A stretch of DNA of 64,000 nt, from assembly GCF_003945765.1 (NCBI RefSeq), contig NZ_CP027712.1:4588001-4652000 (forward strand), written 5' to 3'. The position numbers and the translations under genes were made by a program. Source of the stretch: Pseudomonas chlororaphis subsp. chlororaphis. Its GTDB lineage: Bacteria > Pseudomonadota > Gammaproteobacteria > Pseudomonadales > Pseudomonadaceae. A model generated the notes under the pieces. The model did not search any database. It was given only the letters and a program-made list of their open reading frames with translations, and was not told where the DNA came from. Of the stretch, positions 51,896 through 61,636 are shown one piece after another. The stretch's first letter is position 1; each line of letters opens with the position of its first letter.

Positions 51896-53320
51896 CTAAA
51901 CCGTCGAATCCACTGCCTGCCGCCCACGCAGCTGGCTGGCCAGCGCAACAGACAACGCCATGACCACCAGCCCCGCGGCCAGGGCGAAGGTGAAGCCCAT
52001 ACCACTGCCGACGGCCTCGGCGCTTGCCGTGCTCAGGTCCCCTGTCACCGCGGCGAACACCGCGCCCATCAGCGAGGCGCCGGTGATCAGCCCGAGGTTG
52101 CGCGACAGGTTGAGCAGGCCGGAAATCACCCCGCGCTGTTCGGCGCCCACCTCGCTCATCACCGCGGTGTTGTTGGCGGTCTGAAACGTCGCATAGCCCA
52201 GGGTGATGACAACGATGGGCGCCAGGTAGCCGCCAATGCCCAGGCTCGCCGGCAGCAAGGCCAGCATCAGGCAACCGAGGACCATGGCGCCGAGACCGGC
52301 GAGAATCATCGGCCGCACGCCCAAACGATCGGCGATGCGCCCGGCCGGCACGCCGCTCAGCGCGGTGACACAGGGGCCGAGCGACATCGCCAGGCCCACC
52401 GCGAAGGTTTCCAGCCCGAGCCCGTGGGCCAGGTAAAAAGGCCCGACCACCAGCGTCGCCATCATCACCGTCGAGACCAGCGCACTCATGGCCAGGCTGC
52501 CGCTCAAGGCCGCATCGCGAAACAGCGCCAGGCGTATCAGCGGCGCGGCCACCCGCGCTTCCACCCAGACAAACAGGCCGGCCGCCATCAGCGCCGCCAA
52601 CAGCAGCCCGGCGTTGAGCAGGCCGAAATGGCCGCGGCCCAGGGTCATGGCCAGCCCGTAGGCCAGCAGCGTAAGGGCCAGCAGCAAGGTGCCCAGCGGG
52701 TCGAACGCGCCTCGTTCAAGGGCCCGCGCCCGGCCAGCAGCCGGCAGATAGCGATAAGCCAGCACCCAGGTCAGCCCGCCCAACGGCACGCAGGCCAGGA
52801 ACAACGCCTGCCAGCCGAACCCGGCGATCAATCCCCCGCCCAGGGACGGGCCGAGGGCGGTGCCGATCGCCGACATCGTGCCCAGCAGGCCCATGGCGCT
52901 GCCGGTGCGGGCCTTGCTGACCGTCTCGCCAACCAGGGCCAGGGCCAGCGCCATCATGATCGCCGCGCCGACGCCCTGCAGTGCCCGGGCGCCGATCAGC
53001 ATCCCCAGCGTCGGGGCGGCGGCGCAGAGCATCGAGGCCAGGGTGAACAGCAGGATCCCCACCAGCAGCAGGCGCCGCCGTCCCAACAGGTCGCCGAGCC
53101 GGCCGACACTGACGATCAGCGCGGTCATCGCCAGCAGGTAGGCAAGGACCACCCACTGCACCTGCTGGAAGCTCGCCCCGAACGCCTGCACCAGGGTCGG
53201 CAAGCCGACGTTGGCGATGCTGGTGCCCAGCGACGCCAGCAACATCGACAGCGACAGGCTGGCCAGCGCCCAGCCGGCTGACACAACGTCCGGTTCTGTT
53301 CCGCTACTGACTGGCTTCAC
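51896..53320 (-). CDS. MFS drug/solute transporter, 14-span (DHA2-like)
   Basis: 474 residues with about 14 predicted membrane spans. WVVLAYLLAMTALIVSVGRL and GDLLGRRRLLLVGILLF hold the DHA2 motifs of helix 1-loop 2-3, and a further MFS motif lies in LGPSLGGGLIAGFGWQALFL. Likely a proton antiporter exporting hydrophobic or toxic compounds. Divergent from a LysR gene at 53461, its probable regulator. Confidence 0.88.
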   Translation of the reverse strand: MKPVSSGTEPDVVSAGWALASLSLSMLLASLGTSIANVGLPTLVQAFGASFQQVQWVVLAYLLAMTALIVSVGRLGDLLGRRRLLLVGILLFTLASMLCAAAPTLGMLIGARALQGVGAAIMMALALALVGETVSKARTGSAMGLLGTMSAIGTALGPSLGGGLIAGFGWQALFLACVPLGGLTWVLAYRYLPAAGRARALERGAFDPLGTLLLALTLLAYGLAMTLGRGHFGLLNAGLLLAALMAAGLFVWVEARVAAPLIRLALFRDAALSGSLAMSALVSTVMMATLVVGPFYLAHGLGLETFAVGLAMSLGPCVTALSGVPAGRIADRLGVRPMILAGLGAMVLGCLMLALLPASLGIGGYLAPIVVITLGYATFQTANNTAVMSEVGAEQRGVISGLLNLSRNLGLITGASLMGAVFAAVTGDLSTASAEAVGSGMGFTFALAAGLVVMALSVALASQLRGRQAVDSTV

Positions 53321-53460
53321 TCTGCACTCCCGTTCTGACCCGCGCGAAACGGCGCTGTCGCCAATCTAGCCCGCGGTCTAACATGGCGGAAGACGCAACC
53401 CTTGCAGGTTATTCGTGCGCCTGACGCCATCTCACTTTTATGCCAGACGGGACCGCCGCC

Positions 53461-54351
53461 ATGTCCACACCCGATCTCAATCTGCTGATCACCCTCGACG
53501 TGCTGCTCGCCGAAGGCAGTGTGGCGCGCGCCGCCCAGCGCCTGCGGCTAAGCCCGTCGGCGATGAGCCGGGCCCTGGCGCGCCTGCGCGAAACCACCGG
53601 CGATCCGCTGCTGGTGCGCGCCGGCCGCGGCCTGGTGCCGACCCCGCGCGCCCTGGAACTGCGCGAGCGGGTCGGCCATCTGGTGCAGGACGCCGAAGCC
53701 ATGTTGCGCCCCGTCGAACGGCTCGACCTGCAGCGCCTGGTGCGCACCTTCACCCTGCGCAGCAGCGACGGTTTCGTCGAGAACTTCGGCCCGGCCCTGG
53801 TCGCTCGCCTGCGCGCCGAAGCCCCTGGGGTACGCCTGCATTTCATGCAGAAAACCAGCAAGGACAGCACGCCCCTGCGCGACGGCACGGTCGACCTCGA
53901 CACTGGCGTGGTGGACGCCAACGCCAGCCCGGAAATCCACACCCGCGCGCTGTTCCGCGATCGTTTTATCGGCGTGGTGCGCAACGGCCATCCGCTGAGC
54001 CGCGGGCCGATCAGCGCCGCCCGTTACGCCGCCGGCGAGCATGTGCTGGTATCGCGCCAGGGCCCAGGTCGCGGGCTGGTGGACGATGCGTTGCAGGCGG
54101 CGGGCCTGGCGCGCGATATCGCCACCGTCGTTGGCGGTTTCTCCGCCGCCCTGGCCCTGGTCCGCGCTTCGGACCTGATCGCCGCCGTCCCCGAGCGCCA
54201 CACCCACAACCTGCGCAGCGGCCTGCACAGCTTCGCCCTGCCGCTGGACACGCCGGAAATCACCGTGTCCATGCTCTGGCATCCACGCATGAACAGCGAC
54301 CCGGCGCATCGCTGGTTGCGCGACTGCGTGCGGGAGGTGTGTGCACAGTGA
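53461..54351 (+). CDS. LysR-family transcriptional regulator
   Basis: 296 residues. MSTPDLNLLITLDVLLAEGS, VARAAQRLRLSPSAMSRALA and RLRETTGDPLLVRAGRGLVP are a LysR DNA-binding domain of the NodD/SyrM type (LNLL start). The ATG at 53461 has GGGA upstream; the alternative at 53440 has none. Next to and divergent from the MFS gene. Confidence 0.9.
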   Translation: MSTPDLNLLITLDVLLAEGSVARAAQRLRLSPSAMSRALARLRETTGDPLLVRAGRGLVPTPRALELRERVGHLVQDAEAMLRPVERLDLQRLVRTFTLRSSDGFVENFGPALVARLRAEAPGVRLHFMQKTSKDSTPLRDGTVDLDTGVVDANASPEIHTRALFRDRFIGVVRNGHPLSRGPISAARYAAGEHVLVSRQGPGRGLVDDALQAAGLARDIATVVGGFSAALALVRASDLIAAVPERHTHNLRSGLHSFALPLDTPEITVSMLWHPRMNSDPAHRWLRDCVREVCAQ

Positions 54352-54433
54352 TCGGGAAAACCCTGGGCAGTCATGTACCGCCACTCCCCTTGCCTCGGCA
54401 CGGAGAGTGGCCGCTGCTCGCTGAACCGCCCTG

Positions 54434-56062
54434 TCACACCTCGGGCATGACCGCCGGCGCAGAATGCTGGCGCAGCGCCCGCAAGCTGCCGCGCAGTTCG
54501 GCCGGGCGCACCGGCTTGGACAGGATGGCGATATTGCGGTCGTGCAACGCGGCCTGGATCTTCTCCACCTCATGCCCGGTGAGGATCAGCGCCGGCACCG
54601 CCCAGCCGCGTTGCCGGCGCAGGCTGTCGATGCACTCGATGCCCGTGGCGTGGTTGCCCAGGTCATAGTCGGCGATGATGATGTCGCAGTCGCTGACCAG
54701 ATCCTTACCGGAAAGCTCGGCCTGGACCACACAGCCCCAGCGCTCGAGCAAGGCCGAGGTGGCCAGCAGCACATTGCGATCATCCTCCACCAGGCACACC
54801 TTCAAGCCAGTCAACAGCCCCGCCTGCCGCGCCTCGTCGAGGCTGGCCGGCTGCAGCTGCGGTGGCGCCAGGGACAACCCGTACAGGCTCACCGCGGTGC
54901 CGTGGCCCAGCCGCGAACGGATCGCCACTTCGAGCCCCATCAACTGCCCCAGGCGCTTGACGATGGACAGGCCCAGGCCCACGCCTTCGACGTCCTTGTC
55001 CCGTAGCTCGCGCACCCGATAGAACTCCTCGAACAGGTTCGGCAGGTGTTCCTCGGCAATCCCCCGGCCCTGGTCATAGATGACGATGGCCAGCCCCGCG
55101 CCGCGCTGGCGCACGCCAATCAGCACCGGTCGCCGCGCCGCGTACTTGAAGCAGTTGGACAGCACGTTCTGGACCATGGTGGCGAGCAGCGCCGGGTCCG
55201 CCCGGACCCAGTGCGAACAGGGGCGCAGGCGCAGCTCGACCCCGGCCCAGCGCGCGGCTTCGGCGTTCTGCCGCATCTGGTCGGCGAGGAATTCGCCCAG
55301 GTGCAGGGTCTGGAAACTGGGTTGCACCCGCCCGTTGTCGAGGGTGTAGAGGTCGAGAATCGAGCGGAACAATTGCGAGACGTTGAGCAGCGAGCGGTCG
55401 ATGTTATCCACCAGGCGCCGCTCTTCGTCGCCCAGGCGCGCCTCGCGCAGGCAGGCGGTGAACAGGCCGATGGAGTGGATCGGCTGGCGCAGGTCGTGGC
55501 TGGCCTGGGCGAGAAAACGCGACTTTTCCAGGTTGGCGGCAATCGCCTCTTCCGAAGCCTTGCGCGTGCGCTCCAGCAAGATATGGGCGTAGACCGGGAT
55601 CACCGTGCTGGTGATCAGCAGCATCAGTACCATGAAGGGTTGCGCCTGCCACAGCGGCGTCAGGCGATAGACCACCAGCAGCGCCATTAGCGCCAGGGCC
55701 GTGGCAATCGCCAGGTAGCGCGAGCCATAGCGCATGCCGTTGCCCAGGTTGACCCAGACCATTACCGCGTACAGCGGCAACGCCGCCTCCCCGCCGACCA
55801 CCAGGCCGAACGAGGTGCCGGTGTAGTCGTGGACCATGCTCAGGATCCGTCGCGCCGGATAATGCCCGGGCCAGTGCACGATGGCCTGGCGCAGGACGAT
55901 CGACAGCAGCAGGAACAGGACGATATAGATCACGATCGGCAGGTAGGTATCGACCCGCTGCCCGGGCAGGAACCCCAGCACGCCGATATAGGCCACGGCG
56001 CAGGAACCGACAATAATGCGCAGGTTGGCCTGGTCGAGCTCGGTGTTTTTCTCGAATTTCAT
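54434..56062 (-). CDS. Hybrid sensor histidine kinase with receiver domain
   Basis: 542 residues from the ATG at 56062 with AAGGA upstream. Six or so N-terminal membrane helices (30-200), a dimerisation/phosphoacceptor region [20 protein letters not shown] with the active His, an ATPase domain with [20 protein letters not shown] (N box), [11 protein letters not shown] and [20 protein letters not shown], and a C-terminal receiver ([20 protein letters not shown]; phosphate-accepting Asp in IIIADYDLG). No PAS domain, so the membrane part is the sensor. Divergent from its likely partner regulator. Confidence 0.92.
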   Translation of the reverse strand: MKFEKNTELDQANLRIIVGSCAVAYIGVLGFLPGQRVDTYLPIVIYIVLFLLLSIVLRQAIVHWPGHYPARRILSMVHDYTGTSFGLVVGGEAALPLYAVMVWVNLGNGMRYGSRYLAIATALALMALLVVYRLTPLWQAQPFMVLMLLITSTVIPVYAHILLERTRKASEEAIAANLEKSRFLAQASHDLRQPIHSIGLFTACLREARLGDEERRLVDNIDRSLLNVSQLFRSILDLYTLDNGRVQPSFQTLHLGEFLADQMRQNAEAARWAGVELRLRPCSHWVRADPALLATMVQNVLSNCFKYAARRPVLIGVRQRGAGLAIVIYDQGRGIAEEHLPNLFEEFYRVRELRDKDVEGVGLGLSIVKRLGQLMGLEVAIRSRLGHGTAVSLYGLSLAPPQLQPASLDEARQAGLLTGLKVCLVEDDRNVLLATSALLERWGCVVQAELSGKDLVSDCDIIIADYDLGNHATGIECIDSLRRQRGWAVPALILTGHEVEKIQAALHDRNIAILSKPVRPAELRGSLRALRQHSAPAVMPEV

Positions 56063-56175
56063 GGGGAACATCCTTGTGCGCCAGTCGTCGTACTCGACAC
56101 GAACCACAGGCAGTTGCCTGGCCCGCTGCTAAAGTAGCTGCCTCAAGGAAAGCTCGACCCAAGGAGAGTCACCCC

Positions 56176-56781
56176 ATGGCATGCCGGATTATCATAGCCG
56201 ACGATCACCCGCTGTTTCGCGAGGGCATGTTGCGCACGGTCCAACGCCTGCTGCCGGATGCGCTGATCGAACAGGCCGGCGACCTGGACAGGGTACTCGC
56301 CCTGACCCGGGCCGGTGACGAACTGGACACGCTGATCCTCGACCTGCGTTTTCCAGGCCTGACCTGCGTCAGCCAGCTGGCCGAGCTGCGCCGGCAATTG
56401 CCGCGCACCACCCTGATCGTGGTGTCGATGGTCGACGACCAGGCGCTGATCGGCGAGGTCATGGCCGCCGGCGTCGACGGCTTTATCGGCAAGAACATCG
56501 CCCCGGACGAGATCGGCCAGGCGGTCCTGGCCATTCGCCAAGGCGAAGTGCTGGTCAAGTTCGCCCCTTCCGGCCTGCTGCCGCTGGGCACCGGTGCCAC
56601 CCTGACCGCGCGCCAGCATGAGGTGCTGCGCCTGATCGCCCAGGGCAAGACCAACAAGGAAATCGCCCGCGAACTGGAGATCTCACCCTTCACCGTGCGC
56701 ATCCATGTGTCGTCGCTGCTGCGCATCCTCAATGTGCCATCACGGGCCGCGGCGGCGGTGAAATATTCAGGGGGGCTGTAG
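56176..56781 (+). CDS. LuxR/NarL-family response regulator
   Basis: 201 residues. The receiver starts [20 protein letters not shown], with Asp in [12 protein letters not shown] and Lys in [10 protein letters not shown]; the C-terminal HTH is [40 protein letters not shown]. The ATG follows AAGGAGAGTCACCCC. It forms a two-component pair with the hybrid kinase across a 113-base divergent gap. Target genes are not evident. Confidence 0.92.
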   Translation: MACRIIIADDHPLFREGMLRTVQRLLPDALIEQAGDLDRVLALTRAGDELDTLILDLRFPGLTCVSQLAELRRQLPRTTLIVVSMVDDQALIGEVMAAGVDGFIGKNIAPDEIGQAVLAIRQGEVLVKFAPSGLLPLGTGATLTARQHEVLRLIAQGKTNKEIARELEISPFTVRIHVSSLLRILNVPSRAAAAVKYSGGL

Positions 56782-56886
56782 CCCGGCTCGTCGCCTGCCA
56801 GCGCCTCGTCGCCAGGGTCGGCCGATAATAGGTGGGTTTCCCTGCTGGCACGTCGTGCGCCCCACCCTTCATCGAGGAACCGGAAC

Positions 56887-57549
56887 ATGCCGCTGACCCT
56901 GTATTTCCATCCCCTGTCGTCGTTCTGCCACAAGGTGCTGATCGCCCTGTACGAACACGGCAGCGCCTTTGAAAAACGCATCATCGACCTGGCCAACGAC
57001 GCCGACCGGGCCGAGCTGCAAAGCCTGTGGCCGCTGGGCAAGTTCCCGGTCATCCGCGATCACGCCCGGCAGCGCGATGTGCCGGAATCGAGTGTGATCA
57101 TCGAGTACCTGGACCGGTTTTATCGCGGCCGGCAGCCGTTGATTCCGGATGATTGGGACAGCGCGCTGGAAGTCCGGCTGTGGGACCGTTTTTTCGATTG
57201 CCATGTCCAGGGGCCGATGCAGCGGATAGTCGCCGATCGCCTGTATGGCACCAACGGGGACCTGAGCCGGGAACGCGCAGCCCTGCTGAGCGCATACACC
57301 ATGCTCGAAGAGCGCCTGGCCTCGAGGACCTGGGTGGCCAACCCGGACTTCAGCCTGGCCGATTGCGCCGCCGCCCCGGCCTTGTTCTATGCCAGCACGC
57401 TGGTGGCCTTTGCCGATGACCATCGCCATTTGCGCGCCTATTTCGAGCGGCTGCTACAGCGCCCCTCGTTTCAGCGGGTCATCGACGAAGCCCGGCCCTA
57501 CTTTGTCCATTACCCGTTTGCCGAGGCCATCGCGCCGCGCTTTCGCTAG
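56887..57549 (+). CDS. Glutathione S-transferase-family protein
   Basis: 220 residues. Thioredoxin-like half: LTLYFHPLSSFCHKVLIALY and ESSVIIEYLDRFY, with the Pro/Ser glutathione site; helical C-terminal half: AHTMLEERLASRTWVANPDF-type YTMLEERLASRTWVANPDFS LADCAAAPALFYAS, the last a cap motif of GSTs. Cytosolic. Either Ser10 or Cys12 could be catalytic. Unlinked to its neighbours. Confidence 0.88.
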   Translation: MPLTLYFHPLSSFCHKVLIALYEHGSAFEKRIIDLANDADRAELQSLWPLGKFPVIRDHARQRDVPESSVIIEYLDRFYRGRQPLIPDDWDSALEVRLWDRFFDCHVQGPMQRIVADRLYGTNGDLSRERAALLSAYTMLEERLASRTWVANPDFSLADCAAAPALFYASTLVAFADDHRHLRAYFERLLQRPSFQRVIDEARPYFVHYPFAEAIAPRFR

Positions 57550-57675
57550 CCGCCGGACCAGAGCTGAGGTGATGGGAATATTCCGGGCACACAAAAACGG
57601 GCCGCTTGAGCATCCGGATGGAGCCGAGGCCGTGCCTTGGGGGAGCGTTTGATAAATAGAGGGAGGGATGAGAGA

Positions 57676-57750
57676 TGGCAGGGGCGGCTGGATTCGAACC
57701 AACGCATGGCAGGATCAAAACCTGCTGCCTTACCGCTTGGCGACGCCCCT
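57676..57750 (-). tRNA. tRNA-Gln (UUG anticodon)
   Basis: Read on the minus strand, 75 bases from AGGGGCG to CGCCCCT-GCCA form a full cloverleaf. The D arm is in TCGCCAAGCGGTAAGGC, the anticodon stem GCAGG/CCTGC encloses TTTTGAT with anticodon TTG, the T arm is in GTTGGTTCGAATCCAGC, and CCA is encoded. Anticodon UUG reads CAA, hence glutamine. Confidence 0.95.
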
Positions 57751-58178
57751 ATCTCTGCTGTTGCTTGCTTTCACTGCAAGCCCCGTGGGGGCCTCTGCAA
57801 GAACGCGCGGAAATTTATCAACTTTTTCGTCGTCTGTGAAGTCAAAGATGCATAAATTTGTTTTTAAAACAGCTACTTACTTTTTGGGGCCTGAGTGAGG
57901 TAAAAACCGCCGATGCCCGGCAACTGCTATACGGCGGGCGCCAGTCGCCGATCAGCCACCAACAACGACGGCGAAACCTTTAACGATTCCCCGCCGGCAA
58001 CTTGGTGCAAAATACCCCGCTCAGGTTGTAGCCCAGCCCCAGTCGCGTCGTGCCGCGCAACGAGAACCGATATGAACACCCATTGTGAGATAAGCGATGT
58101 GCCCAAGCCGCCCCAACCCCAGCGCCAGTGTGATGGCAACTTTCACTACATCACCCCTCAGCAGCCGGCGGTAACAGC
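57751..58178. other. tRNA upstream / amidase upstream region
   Basis: About 430 bases. The part at 57810-57895 is AT-rich, and TTGACT (57845-57840, minus strand) may be the -35 of the tRNA promoter with TGATAA about 19 bases on. A plus-strand ORF at 58072-58182 (36 codons, MNTHCEISDVPKPPQPQRQC) ends overlapping the amidase start by four bases; it lacks a good ribosome-binding site and is unproven. Confidence 0.4.
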
Positions 58179-59891
58179 ATGATCGAAGTCACCGAGGTTT
58201 CCATTGCCCAACTGCGCGCCGCGCTCGAATCAGGCCAGACCACGGCGGTCGAACTGGTCCAGGCCTATCTCGCCAGGATCGATGCCTACGACGGCCCCGA
58301 CACGCCTACCGCCCTCAATGCGGTAGTGGTACGCAACCCCGACGCGCTCAAGGAAGCCCAGGCCTCCGACGCCCGCCGGGCCAAGGGCGAAACCCTGGGT
58401 CCGCTCGATGGCATTCCCTACACCGCCAAGGACAGCTATCTGGTCAAGGGCCTCACCGCGGCTTCCGGCAGCCCCGCCTTCGCCAGGCTGATCGCCTATC
58501 GCGACGCATTCACCATCGAACGGCTGCGCGCCGCCGGGGCGATCTGCCTGGGCAAGACCAATATGCCGCCCATGGCCAACGGCGGCATGCAGCGCGGGGT
58601 CTATGGCCGCGCGGAAAGCCCGTACAACGCCGCCTACCTCACCGCGCCCTTCGCCTCGGGCTCGTCGAACGGCGCGGGTACCGCCACCGCCGCCAGCTTC
58701 GCCGCCTTTGGCCTGGCGGAGGAAACCTGGTCCAGCGGCCGGGGACCTGCCTCGAACAACGGCTTGTGTGCCTACACCCCTTCGCGCGGGGTGATCTCGG
58801 TGCGCGGCAACTGGCCGCTGACCCCGACCATGGACGTGGTAGTGCCCTATGCCCGGACCATGGCCGACCTGCTCGAAGTGCTCGACGTGGTGGTCGCCGA
58901 GGACCCGGACACCCGTGGCGATCTGTGGCGCCTGCAACCCTGGGTGCCGATTCCCAGCGTGGCCTCGGTGCGCCCGGCTTCCTATCAGGAACTGGCCGCC
59001 ACCGGCAGCGCCCTGGCCGGCAAGCGCTTCGGCGTGCCGCGCATGTACATCAACGCCGACCCTGAGGCGGGCACCAGCGAGGCGCCGGGGATCGGTGGCC
59101 CGACCGGGCAACGCATCGACACCCGCCCTTCGGTGATCGGCCTCTGGCAGCAGGCGCGCCAGGCCCTCGAAGCCGCCGGCGCCGAGGTGCTCGAAGTGGA
59201 TTTCCCCCTGGTGTCCAATTGCGAGGGCGATCGCCCCGGCGCGCCGACGGTGTTCAACCGCGGCCTGGTGTCCAAGGAGTTCCTGCACCATGAGTTGTGG
59301 GACCTGACCGCCTGGGCCTTCGATGACTTCCTGCAAGCCAATGGCGACCCGCAGCTCAATCGCCTGGTGGACGTCGACGGCCCGCTGATATTCCCTCACG
59401 ACCCGGGCACCCTGCCCAACCGCGAAGGCGACCTCGCCGCCGGCATGGACGAGTACGTGAAGATGGCCGAGCGCGGCATCACCCCCTGGGACCAGATCCC
59501 CACCATACCCGACGGCCTGCGTGGCCTGGAGAAAACCCGCAAGCTCGACCTCGAGGACTGGATGGACCGTCTCGGCCTTGATGCGGTGATCTTCCCCACC
59601 GTGGCCGACGTCGGCCCGGCCAATGCCGATATCGACCCGGCGTCCGCGGACATCGCCTGGAGCAATGGCGTCTGGGTGGCCAACGGCAACCTCGCCATCC
59701 GCCACCTGGGCGTGCCCACAGTCACCGTGCCGATGGGCGTCATGCCAGACATCGGCATGCCTGTCGGGCTGACCTTCGCCGGCCGCGCCTACGACGATTC
59801 GAACCTGCTGCGCCTGGCGGCGGCCTACGAGTCCACCGGCAGCAAACGCCTGATCCCGCCGCGCACTCCGGCGTTGCTGGCGGGGAAATAA
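58179..59891 (+). CDS. Amidase-signature hydrolase
   Basis: 570 residues. The Ser-cisSer-Lys triad is visible as Lys in PLDGIPYTAKDSYLVKGLTA, a Ser in FASGSSNGAGTATAASFAAF, and Ser in EETWSSGRGPASNNGLCAYT (where most family members have DTGGSIRxPAS). It hydrolyses amides, but the substrate cannot be assigned; related proteins act on aryl amides or allophanate. A C-terminal extension of about 100 residues exceeds the core family. No signal peptide. Its start overlaps a doubtful 36-codon ORF. Confidence 0.88.
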   Translation: MIEVTEVSIAQLRAALESGQTTAVELVQAYLARIDAYDGPDTPTALNAVVVRNPDALKEAQASDARRAKGETLGPLDGIPYTAKDSYLVKGLTAASGSPAFARLIAYRDAFTIERLRAAGAICLGKTNMPPMANGGMQRGVYGRAESPYNAAYLTAPFASGSSNGAGTATAASFAAFGLAEETWSSGRGPASNNGLCAYTPSRGVISVRGNWPLTPTMDVVVPYARTMADLLEVLDVVVAEDPDTRGDLWRLQPWVPIPSVASVRPASYQELAATGSALAGKRFGVPRMYINADPEAGTSEAPGIGGPTGQRIDTRPSVIGLWQQARQALEAAGAEVLEVDFPLVSNCEGDRPGAPTVFNRGLVSKEFLHHELWDLTAWAFDDFLQANGDPQLNRLVDVDGPLIFPHDPGTLPNREGDLAAGMDEYVKMAERGITPWDQIPTIPDGLRGLEKTRKLDLEDWMDRLGLDAVIFPTVADVGPANADIDPASADIAWSNGVWVANGNLAIRHLGVPTVTVPMGVMPDIGMPVGLTFAGRAYDDSNLLRLAAAYESTGSKRLIPPRTPALLAGK

Positions 59892-59912
59892 TCGGCGGGT
59901 AAACAAGCAAGG

Positions 59913-59948
59913 GCGGGATGGAGCATGACCAGCTCCAATCCCACCCGC
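59913..59948 (+). terminator. Hairpin after the amidase gene
   Basis: GCGGGATGGAGC pairs with GCTCCAATCCCACCCGC with one bulge and a central loop, 22 bases past the amidase stop. No T-run, so weak. Confidence 0.45.
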
Positions 59949-60021
59949 TAAAAGCGCGCTTGAACACCGAGCCCCATCCGTGGCCTGTTCCAAGGCAGCG
60001 CCGCGCCTCTGCTTCCTTCAG

Positions 60022-60501
60022 CTACTTGCGTGGCTGGGTGGTCGAGAAGATATAGCGTGCAAAACGCCATTGGCCATCGCTTTCTCGATGCAACAGGAAA
60101 ACCTCCTGATTGCCTTCACCGCTGGCAGGCTGATCCCCCTTCAGCAACTTCACCGTACCGTTGGAACGGGTCCGAGCGAACGCCCAGTCTCGTGACAGCG
60201 GCTGGATTTCATCGATGGTGAAACGCACGTCGAGCCTGAGCAGGTCGAAGATCTGCCGATACGCTGCGCGTATCGCGTCACTTCCCACGGCCGGCGGGCT
60301 GTTCTGCGGCATGAACACCGCGTCGCCGGCATACAGGGTCATGACGTGGTCGAGGTCGGATGCGTTCAACGCCGTTTCATAGCGCTTGAGCTGTTGGGTG
60401 ACCGCCGCCGTCACGCCTGCCTCGGCGGCTGGCTGGGCAGCCTGGGCCGCCAGGGGCAGCAACAGGCTGGCAAGCACCAGTGTGATCAATCGAATACCCA
60501 T
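60022..60501 (-). CDS. SnoaL/NTF2-like exported protein
   Basis: 159 residues with a signal peptide (MGIRLITLVLASLLLPLAAQ-AAQ). The mature part, RYETALNASDLDHVMTLYAG, DAVFMPQNSPPAVGSDAIRA and RFARYIFS, is an NTF2-like fold as in SgcJ/EcaC-type proteins, usually small ligand-binding or isomerase-like. Periplasmic location is inferred. It follows the MDR gene by 16 bases, so co-transcribed. Confidence 0.82.
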   Translation of the reverse strand: MGIRLITLVLASLLLPLAAQAAQPAAEAGVTAAVTQQLKRYETALNASDLDHVMTLYAGDAVFMPQNSPPAVGSDAIRAAYRQIFDLLRLDVRFTIDEIQPLSRDWAFARTRSNGTVKLLKGDQPASGEGNQEVFLLHRESDGQWRFARYIFSTTQPRK

Positions 60502-60517
60502 GATGTTCTCCTTGAGA

Positions 60518-61504
60518 TCAAAGCACGACGACGAGCTTGCCCAGTGCGCGATCGCTTTCTATCAGGCGATGCGCCTCGCGGACTTCGTCAAAGGCAAAGG
60601 TTCGGGTATGGATGGACGGTATGCGCTGGGCGGCGAGTTCCTTGGCCAGCCACGGCAGCGGAGTGTTCTGCAAGGGCAGGGCCGGCGTACCGAACAAGCC
60701 GCTCGGGAAGAAGTTCAGACGCACGCCCGCGGGCAGGTCCTGCATCAGGTGGAACTGCTCCAGAATCGGCGCGCCGCCGAGCAGCCCGATCACGCTCACC
60801 GCACCGAAGGGGCGCAGGGTCTTGAGGGTATCTCGCAGTGTGGGCGCGCCAACGACTTCCAGGGCCGCATCGACCCCAGCAGACGCAATTTCGCGGATGC
60901 GCGGGGCGATATCGCCGTTGTCGACCACCACCACGTCGGCCCCTGCCTGGTAAAGGCGCTGGCTGTTTTCCGGGTTGCGGGTGGTGGCGATGACTTTTAA
61001 TCCACGAGCCTTGGCATAGGTGATGGCGGCCAGGCCAACCGATGAGGTGCCTCCGCGAACCAGCAAGGTCTGGCCCTCCTGGATGCCCAGGCTCTTGTCC
61101 AGCGCACCCCATACCGTGAGGTAGGCCTCCGGCAGCGTAGCCAGTTGTTCCCAGGACAAAGAAGTGTCATCCAGCGCAATCACGTTGCTGCGTAGCACCG
61201 TCACCTGCTCGGCGTAGCTGCCATTGCGGGTGAACTGCATGCCGCCCATGGCCGTGACCACCCGCTGGCCCGTGCGCAACAGACCCGAGGGGTCCTGGAT
61301 GACTTCACCTACCGCCTCGATGCCCGGCACCCGAGGTGCGCTGATGGCGCCCATCTTGCCAGCGCGCAGATAGGTTTCGGCGCGGTTGAGACCAAAGGCG
61401 CGGACGCGGATCTGGACTTCGTCGGCCGTCGGTTCGGGGGACGGGATATCCCGCAATTGCAGGACTTGCGGGCCACCGGTCTGTTCGATCACATAAGCTT
61501 TCAT
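60518..61504 (-). CDS. Zinc-free MDR quinone oxidoreductase-like enzyme
   Basis: 328 residues from the ATG at 61504 with GAGGAATTCC upstream. MKAYVIEQTGGPQVLQLRDI, LNRAETYLRAGKMGAISAPR, TLLVRGGTSSVGLAAITYAK (NADPH motif) and RAGADVVVVDNGD-type QAGADVVVVDN show the quinone oxidoreductase branch without catalytic zinc ligands. Upstream gene of a pair with the SnoaL-like protein; divergent from a LysR gene, which probably regulates it. Confidence 0.9.
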   Translation of the reverse strand: MKAYVIEQTGGPQVLQLRDIPSPEPTADEVQIRVRAFGLNRAETYLRAGKMGAISAPRVPGIEAVGEVIQDPSGLLRTGQRVVTAMGGMQFTRNGSYAEQVTVLRSNVIALDDTSLSWEQLATLPEAYLTVWGALDKSLGIQEGQTLLVRGGTSSVGLAAITYAKARGLKVIATTRNPENSQRLYQAGADVVVVDNGDIAPRIREIASAGVDAALEVVGAPTLRDTLKTLRPFGAVSVIGLLGGAPILEQFHLMQDLPAGVRLNFFPSGLFGTPALPLQNTPLPWLAKELAAQRIPSIHTRTFAFDEVREAHRLIESDRALGKLVVVL

Positions 61505-61636
61505 GCTGGAATTCCTCAAGTACGCTGTGGGTCGGAGCGATTGCCGTCAAGGCAGTAGCGTCACTATCCTTCAAGCGAAACTGGAAGATAATCCACACAA
61601 TAGATAGGCTTCCTCTCATAAACGAGAGGATCAGCC

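Noticed and set aside
57676..57750. tRNA-Gln as the attachment site of an integrated element
   Set aside because: No integrase gene, no repeated tRNA 3' end and no phage genes were found nearby.
58230..59993. A 587-codon minus-strand frame over the amidase gene
   Set aside because: Amidase-signature motifs are on the plus strand; the antisense frame shows no recognisable domain.
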